A stretch of 10,079 nt of DNA from Pseudomonadota bacterium (lineage in GTDB: Bacteria > Pseudomonadota > Gammaproteobacteria > Burkholderiales > Burkholderiaceae_D), in NCBI GenBank assembly GCA_023391395.1, contig JAEWBA010000205.1:1-10079 (forward strand). The letters are read 5' to 3'. The notes under the pieces are model-generated. The model worked only from the letters and a program-made list of their open reading frames with translations, had not been told where the DNA came from and searched no databases. The position numbers and the translations under genes are program-made. Below, in pieces: positions 6,042-10,079 of this stretch (position 1 is its first letter; each line of letters starts with the position of its first letter).

Positions 6042-6344
6042 ATGAACAAGTCATTCGCCGTCATGGCCCTCAAGCTGATGTCGGCGGCCGCCCTGATCCT
6101 GGCCGCGCCGCTGGCTTCGGCAAACGGAAACGTGAACTGGTCGATCAGCGTCGGTTCGGGCTACCCGGCCCCCCAAGTCTATGCGCCCCCGCCGGTTGTC
6201 TACGTTCAGCCGCGCCCGGTCTACGTCCAGCCGCAGCCGGTATATGTTGCGCCGACCGTGGTCGAGTACGGCCCTCCCTATGTCGAGCATAGGCATCGGA
6301 AATTCAAGCACAAGCACTGGAAGCACCACCACCATCATCATTAA
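6042..6344 (+). CDS. Exported PXPV-repeat protein with native C-terminal hexahistidine
   Basis: A 100-aa protein of unknown function. Residues 1-27 are a signal peptide (core 13-24, ASA before N28). The middle, 41-80, is a low-complexity Tyr/Pro/Val tract with PRPV at 57-60 and PQPV at 64-67 in the frame VYVQPxPVYV, which fits the short PXPV-repeat family of betaproteobacterial exported proteins. The tail from 83 is basic and histidine-rich: H83, H85, H90, H92 and H95-H100, ten histidines in the last 18 residues, ending in six in a row before the stop. Metal binding is an inference from this composition. It is the only plus-strand gene here, divergent from the RNase gene, with its own ribosome binding site and terminator, so it is monocistronic. 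Confidence 0.87.
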   Translation: MNKSFAVMALKLMSAAALILAAPLASANGNVNWSISVGSGYPAPQVYAPPPVVYVQPRPVYVQPQPVYVAPTVVEYGPPYVEHRHRKFKHKHWKHHHHHH

Positions 6345-6385
6345 GTTCTCCTCCTCGTTGAGCGTTCTCGGTCGAGAGGCTCAAT

Positions 6386-6417
6386 AAAAAGGGCACGCCA
6401 TAGGCGTGCCCTTTTTT
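6386..6417. terminator. Bidirectional intrinsic terminator
   Basis: GGGCACGCC and GGCGTGCCC form a perfect 9-bp stem with a 3-base loop, flanked by AAAAA on the left and TTTTTT on the right. It therefore has a U-tract when read from either strand. It ends the PXPV gene on plus and the patatin gene on minus, whose stop codon is 22 bases away. Confidence 0.92.
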
Positions 6418-6439
6418 CATCGATGGCGGCGCGGCAGCT

Positions 6440-7663
6440 CTACATGCCCGCCGCGCTGCGCGCCAGGGCTGGTTCTCCCAGCTCCGCTAGGTCCTCGAGG
6501 TCGAAAAAGCGCAGGACGTCGGGGCGGCGGGCCAGCGCATCCCTTCGGCCCAATTCGATCAGTTCGCGGGTATAGCTGGCTTCGAACAGCAGGTAGGAGG
6601 CCAGGGCCGCGCCACGCACCTCGGTGGCACCGATCCCGCCCAGCAGCAGGCGTACCGGCGCCGGCAGGCTGCCGACATGGCGGCTCGCGATTTCATCGAG
6701 ACGCTCCGAGGGCGCGATGATGAGCATGTCGACCGGCTTGAGCGTTGTGCGGCTGCGCTGCTCTTCGGTCAGCATGGACAGGGTCTGGTTGACGCGGTTC
6801 ATGCGCTCGATGTCCACCGCCAGGCTGTCCAGGAAGATGCTGGACATGGCATGACCGGCAATCTGCGCCAGACTTGGATAGGAAGCCAATTCCGCGGTCT
6901 CGAGCGGCGGTTCGTGCAGACGCCCCGCACCGATGACAAGCACTCGATCGGCGCCGAGATGGATCGCCGGCGAGATCGGCGCCACCTGCCGCATGGTGCC
7001 GTCTCCAAAATATTCGCGGCGGCCATTGCAGTAGATCGGGGTGGCGGGGAAGATCAGGGGAATGGCGGACGAAGCCAGCAGATGCTCGACGCCGACCTGG
7101 CCACGCAATGCCAGGCGCTGCGAGCGGACCCAGGGCTCGATGTCCGCTTCGCTCTGGTAAAAGGTAAGGTGGTGGCCGGAAGTGTAGGACGAGGCGGTCA
7201 CCGCCAGCGCATGCAGGCTGCCGTCAATCAGCGCCGCATCCAGCCGTGGAAAGTTCAGCATGCGGTTCAGCAGCGTCACCAGCGGCGTATTGTCCAGCAA
7301 TGCGTTGGGCGGATTGGCGTGCCACTTGCGCAGCAGCCAGCCGAAGGACAGCAGCGACAGCCACTTTGCGCCGGAACGGATCACCCCCAGCGAATCGGCA
7401 CGGTAGACCTGGTCCGCCGTAAAGTTTTCCCAGACGCGCACGACCTTCTGCAAGCCTTCGTCGAAGTCGTCCGCATGGCAGGCCAGGGCCGTGGCGTTGA
7501 TGGCGCCTGCCGAAGTGCCGCAGATGACTTCGTAGGGATTGCACTCGGGCTGCCAACCGGCCTCATAGAGAACGGAGGCCACGCCCTGCAGTACGCCGAC
7601 CTGATAGGCGGCGCGCGCGCCGCCGCCAGTCAGTACCAAACCTGTTTTCTTTCTCGCTGCCAT
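6440..7663 (-). CDS. Patatin-like phospholipase
   Basis: Serine lipid acyl hydrolase with a Ser-Asp dyad. Numbering from ATG 7663 (407 aa): the oxyanion loop [12 protein letters not shown] at 12-23, nucleophile elbow GTSAG at 49-53 with S51, [12 protein letters not shown] at 195-206, and the catalytic Asp in FGDGT with D221. No signal peptide is seen, so it is probably cytoplasmic or membrane-associated. The C-terminal 200 residues are helical and not assigned to a known domain. The frame is open for another 49 codons upstream, to 7810, but that part is basic, unlike the family and overlaps the ggt gene. ATG 7663 begins directly before the GLVLTGGG core. No Shine-Dalgarno precedes it (CTCTCTCCCT), which is odd. 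It lies 76 bp downstream of ggt on the same strand. The actual lipid substrate is unknown. Confidence 0.92.
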   Translation of the reverse strand: MAARKKTGLVLTGGGARAAYQVGVLQGVASVLYEAGWQPECNPYEVICGTSAGAINATALACHADDFDEGLQKVVRVWENFTADQVYRADSLGVIRSGAKWLSLLSFGWLLRKWHANPPNALLDNTPLVTLLNRMLNFPRLDAALIDGSLHALAVTASSYTSGHHLTFYQSEADIEPWVRSQRLALRGQVGVEHLLASSAIPLIFPATPIYCNGRREYFGDGTMRQVAPISPAIHLGADRVLVIGAGRLHEPPLETAELASYPSLAQIAGHAMSSIFLDSLAVDIERMNRVNQTLSMLTEEQRSRTTLKPVDMLIIAPSERLDEIASRHVGSLPAPVRLLLGGIGATEVRGAALASYLLFEASYTRELIELGRRDALARRPDVLRFFDLEDLAELGEPALARSAAGM

Positions 7664-7704
7664 AGGGAGAGAGTAACAGCCGGCGCGTACTTTGAGGAGT
7701 CGTG

Positions 7705-7729
7705 TGCCTTTCCGCGCGGAGGAAAGGCA
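7705..7729. other. Stem-loop between ggt and the patatin gene
   Basis: TGCCTTTCC and GGAAAGGCA form a perfect 9-bp stem with a 7-nt loop, 10 bases after the ggt stop codon. No U-tract follows on the minus strand. It may be a 3'-end stabilising hairpin or a partial terminator that reduces the patatin transcript relative to ggt. Confidence 0.5.
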
Positions 7730-7739
7730 ACGCCGCCGC

Positions 7740-9512
7740 TCACTCCCCCTTGGCCGTCCCCTCGCGTCGCGGATCGGCGCCGCCGAACCATACCGCTTTG
7801 CCATGCACATCCAGCCGCATGATGCCCTGCACGCCCGAAGTCTGCTCCATCACTCTCAGGTTATGGCCGCGTGCGCGCAATGCGGAAACCAGTTCGTCCG
7901 TCACCCTGCCCTGCTCCAGTTCGGTCGGACCATTGCGGCTGCCGAAGTTGGGCAGGTCGATTGCCTGCTGCATGTTGAGCCCCCAGTCCAGCGTGCCGAC
8001 GAGAACCTTGGCAACGTAGTTGATGATGGCGGACCCGCCGGGCGAGCCGAGCGCCATCACGAACTTCTTTCCGCCTTTGTCGAAGACCAGCACCGGCGCC
8101 ATGGAGCTGCGCGGCCGCTTTCCCGGCTGCACGCGATTCGCGATCGGCCCATTGGCGTCGGCAGGCTGGAAAGAAAAGTCGGTCAACTGATTGTTGAGCA
8201 AAAAGCCGCGCACCATCTGGCGCGAGCCGAAGGCCGCCTCGATCGAAGTGGTCATGGAAACGGTATTGCCCTTGGCATCGACCACGACGATATGCGAGGT
8301 CGAAGGCCGCTCCGCCGAGACATCGTCGCCCCGGGCCACGCGCGTGCCGGGCGGGACTCCAGGCTGGGCGACACCCATGGATCTGTCGCCGATGAGCTGC
8401 GCGCGCGCCACCAGATAGCGCGGATCGATCAGCGATGCGACGCCCTTGCCCGGCAAGGGCACGAAATCGGTATCCGCCACATAGCGCGCCCGATCGGCAT
8501 ACGCAAGCCGGCCTGCTTCGGAAAAAAGATGCACGGCCTCAGGGCGCAGCCGGCCATCCACCGGCGCGAGCGCTCGCATGTCCTTCGTTTCCAGGATGCC
8601 CAGCAACTGGGCAACCGCAATGCCGCCCGAGGACGGCGGCGGCATGCCGCATACGGTCCAGACCCGATAAGGAGCACAGACCGGATTGCGCCGCTTCGCG
8701 CGGTAATCCGCCAGATCCTTTGCACTGAGCGCGCCGGGGTAGACGGGATGGGACTTGACCTTGGCCTCGATGTCGCGAGCGATCTGCCCACGGTAGAAGG
8801 CATCGGCACCGCCGCGGGCAATCTCAGCCAAGGTCTCGGCCAGTGCGGGATTTTTCAAAACATGGCCGGCAGACCAGGGCCGGCCACCGGCATCATAAAA
8901 ATAGGCGGCCGCCTCGGGATCCTTCTGCAAGTGGCTTTCCAGGCTCAAGAGCGTCGCCAGGCGCGGGCTGACCGGAAACCCGCGCTCCGCCAGCCGGATG
9001 GCCGGTGCAAACAAATCCGCCCAGGGCAGCGTGCCGTGTTCCTTGTGCGCCAGCTCCAACATGCGCAGCACACCCGGCGTGCCCACCGAGCGACCGCTGG
9101 TCATGGCATCCTGGAAGTCCAGAGGTTTGCCGTCCGCGCCGGAAAACAGCTTCTCATCCACTGCTGCCGGGGCCGTTTCGCGGCCATCGAAGGCCTGGAC
9201 CCGGGTGCCGTCAAAATGCATCAGGAAGGCTCCGCCGCCGATACCCGAGGATTGCGGCTCCACCAGCGTCAGCACCATCTGCATCGCGATCGCCGCGTCA
9301 ATGGCCGAGCCGCCCGCCTTCAGGATTTCATAGCCAGCCTCGGTCGCCAGCGGGTGGGCGGCAGCCACCATGAAATCCCGCGCGATCCAGCCGCTCTTCT
9401 GCGTATAGCCGCTGGCCGCTTCGGGCGCGGGAGGAAGCTGCGGTGCCGGCGCGGCGCAACCGGCAACCAAGGCAACCCCGAGAACCAGTGCTGCGAATCC
9501 TGATCGGCTCAT
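7740..9512 (-). CDS. ggt: Gamma-glutamyltransferase, lipoprotein form
   Basis: N-terminal-nucleophile enzyme that hydrolyses or transfers the gamma-glutamyl group of glutathione and related compounds. It is made as a precursor that cleaves itself into large and small subunits. At 590 aa it has the family length. Landmarks: DGRETAP at 109-115 with R111 (glutamate carboxylate contact, E. coli R114), the processing site RPSTSH with nucleophile T405, [10 protein letters not shown] at 438-447, RSSMAP at 468-473, and the oxyanion glycines in GSPGGS at 489-494. The first 19 residues end in the lipobox VAGC with C19, and +2 is Ala, suggesting an outer-membrane lipoprotein facing the periplasm. GGAG lies five bases before ATG 9512. 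A terminator hairpin ends only a few bases upstream of that site. The patatin gene follows. Confidence 0.95.
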   Translation of the reverse strand: MSRSGFAALVLGVALVAGCAAPAPQLPPAPEAASGYTQKSGWIARDFMVAAAHPLATEAGYEILKAGGSAIDAAIAMQMVLTLVEPQSSGIGGGAFLMHFDGTRVQAFDGRETAPAAVDEKLFSGADGKPLDFQDAMTSGRSVGTPGVLRMLELAHKEHGTLPWADLFAPAIRLAERGFPVSPRLATLLSLESHLQKDPEAAAYFYDAGGRPWSAGHVLKNPALAETLAEIARGGADAFYRGQIARDIEAKVKSHPVYPGALSAKDLADYRAKRRNPVCAPYRVWTVCGMPPPSSGGIAVAQLLGILETKDMRALAPVDGRLRPEAVHLFSEAGRLAYADRARYVADTDFVPLPGKGVASLIDPRYLVARAQLIGDRSMGVAQPGVPPGTRVARGDDVSAERPSTSHIVVVDAKGNTVSMTTSIEAAFGSRQMVRGFLLNNQLTDFSFQPADANGPIANRVQPGKRPRSSMAPVLVFDKGGKKFVMALGSPGGSAIINYVAKVLVGTLDWGLNMQQAIDLPNFGSRNGPTELEQGRVTDELVSALRARGHNLRVMEQTSGVQGIMRLDVHGKAVWFGGADPRREGTAKGE

Positions 9513-9521
9513 GACAACTCC

Positions 9522-9553
9522 AAAAGAAAAAAGGCAAGCGCGCGGCTTGCCTT
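9522..9553 (-). terminator. Intrinsic terminator of the SDR gene, abutting the ggt start
   Basis: On the minus strand AAGGCAAGC and GCTTGCCTT form a perfect 9-bp stem with a 5-nt loop, followed by a T-rich run TTTTCTTTT. It terminates the SDR transcript. The end of the T-run touches the ggt Shine-Dalgarno (9518-9521), leaving almost no room for a separate ggt promoter behind it. Confidence 0.85.
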
Positions 9554-9588
9554 GCTTAGAGATCCCTCACCTGGGGCTCGGGAGGACA

Positions 9589-9626
9589 TGGCTGTCTCCA
9601 ATCGCGCAGGCGCTCTTGGACAGCCA
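9589..9626. other. Inverted repeat just after the SDR stop codon
   Basis: TGGCTGTC and GACAGCCA, a perfect 8-bp inverted repeat with a 22-nt spacer, begins 2 bases past the SDR stop. Together with the terminator at 9522-9553 it gives the SDR-ggt gap two tandem stem-loops. Function unknown. Confidence 0.4.
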
Positions 9627-9628
9627 GG

Positions 9629-10079
9629 TCACTTTGGCTGCATGCGGATGGCACCGTCCAGTCGGATGGTTTCACCGTTCAGCATCACGTTCTCGATGAT
9701 GGTCTTCGCCAGGTTCGCATACTCTGCGGGCTTGCCCAGGCGCGGGGGGAACGGCACCATGCGGCCGAGCGCATCCTGCACTTCTTGGGGCATGCCAAGC
9801 AGCATCGGCGTTTCGAAAATGCCCGGTGCGATGGTCATGACGCGAATGCCGTTGCGCGACAGGTCGCGCGCCATCGGCAGCGTCAGGCCGACCACGCCGG
9901 CCTTGGAAGCGCCATAGGCTGCCTGGCCGATCTGTCCATCGTAGGCGGCGACCGAAGCGGTATTGATGATGATGCCGCGCTCGCCGTCGGCGCTCGCCTC
10001 AGTTTTCGACATCGCATCCGCCGCCAGACGGGCCATGTTGAAGCTGCCGACCAAATTGATGTTGATGGTGCGCTGGAAA
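9629..10079 (-). CDS. SDR oxidoreductase, 3-hydroxyacyl-CoA dehydrogenase type II-like (partial, N-terminus beyond window)
   Basis: Short-chain dehydrogenase/reductase resembling type II (HSD17B10-like) 3-hydroxyacyl-CoA dehydrogenases, which oxidise 3-hydroxyacyl-CoA or 2-methyl-3-hydroxybutyryl-CoA with NAD+ in fatty-acid or isoleucine breakdown. The 149 residues present carry, in order, [10 protein letters not shown] (the NxxG-type helix region), the catalytic serine in NTASV, the YGASK active site (YxxxK; Tyr codon at 9914-9916), [10 protein letters not shown] after it, and the C-terminal [18 protein letters not shown] that is typical of this subgroup. The Rossmann glycine motif and cofactor loop lie beyond the right edge; family members are about 250-260 aa, so roughly 100 residues are missing. 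A TTG at 10054 is only an internal Leu codon. Its terminator follows at 9522-9553. Exact substrate is inferred from resemblance. Confidence 0.92.
   Translation of the reverse strand, partial: FQRTININLVGSFNMARLAADAMSKTEASADGERGIIINTASVAAYDGQIGQAAYGASKAGVVGLTLPMARDLSRNGIRVMTIAPGIFETPMLLGMPQEVQDALGRMVPFPPRLGKPAEYANLAKTIIENVMLNGETIRLDGAIRMQPK

Noticed and set aside
7664..7810. An N-terminal extension of the patatin protein by 49 residues.
   Set aside because: The stretch is basic and unstructured, overlaps the end of ggt, and the family normally begins a few residues before GLVLTGGG, as from ATG 7663.
6677..7822. A 381-codon open frame on the plus strand.
   Set aside because: Antisense shadow of the patatin gene.
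7692..9503. A 603-codon open frame on the plus strand.
   Set aside because: It lies wholly antisense to ggt, which has all catalytic residues, a lipobox and a ribosome binding site. The plus-frame protein has no motif and abnormal Arg/His/Gln content.
10052..10054. TTG 10054 as the start of a complete 141-residue SDR.
   Set aside because: The frame continues to the window edge with FQRTININ, which is normal SDR sequence, so the codon is an internal leucine and the gene is truncated by the window.

Overview
The window looks like chromosomal DNA from a GC-rich betaproteobacterium, most likely Burkholderiales and plausibly Oxalobacteraceae (Herminiimonas/Collimonas/Noviherbaspirillum type). That placement is inferred from protein styles: a PXPV-repeat exported protein, an N-terminally extended barstar, and an RsmB/NOP methyltransferase next to purN. 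It does not come from a database match. Nine of the ten genes are on the minus strand; the exception is a small secreted protein at 6042-6344. There are no tRNA or rRNA genes, CRISPR arrays, insertion sequences or phage genes. Both ends of the window cut genes.

Layout from left to right: (1) a membrane fatty-acid desaturase (1-932, C-terminus off the window) with its own probable promoter. (2) A three-gene block read leftwards: RsmB/NOP rRNA methyltransferase (4209-2953), secreted single-HKD phospholipase D/nuclease (2956-2381) and multi-pass MscS-type channel (2384-1083). Both junctions are 4-nt ATGA overlaps, so the three are almost certainly co-translated. purN lies 59 bp upstream and may belong to the same transcript. 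(3) A secreted guanyl-specific ribonuclease (5792-5415) and its probable cytoplasmic inhibitor, a barstar-family protein (5350-4952), closed by an intrinsic terminator at 4904-4927. (4) On the plus strand, a 100-aa exported PXPV protein that ends naturally in six histidines, with a bidirectional terminator at 6386-6417 shared with the gene facing it. (5) Gamma-glutamyltransferase lipoprotein (9512-7740) followed by a patatin-like phospholipase (7663-6440). (6) An SDR of the 3-hydroxyacyl-CoA dehydrogenase type II kind, N-terminus off the window, closed by a terminator that sits directly in front of the ggt ribosome binding site.

Functional themes: several products act on lipids or the envelope (desaturase, PLD, patatin, MscS channel, GGT, SDR), and two are exported nucleases (RNase and PLD/Nuc type). 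The RNase-barstar pair is the only clear toxin-inhibitor module; its homologous prototype is barnase-barstar. The gene-free stretches are all under 300 bases. The longest, 5793-6041 between the divergent RNase and PXPV genes, holds a weak promoter candidate for the RNase and a good ribosome binding site for the PXPV gene. I found nothing I would call a wholly undescribed system. The most distinctive items are the native His6 tail, the extended barstar with its Trp-to-Glu change, the ATGA-coupled methyltransferase/PLD/channel trio and the terminator abutting the ggt start.
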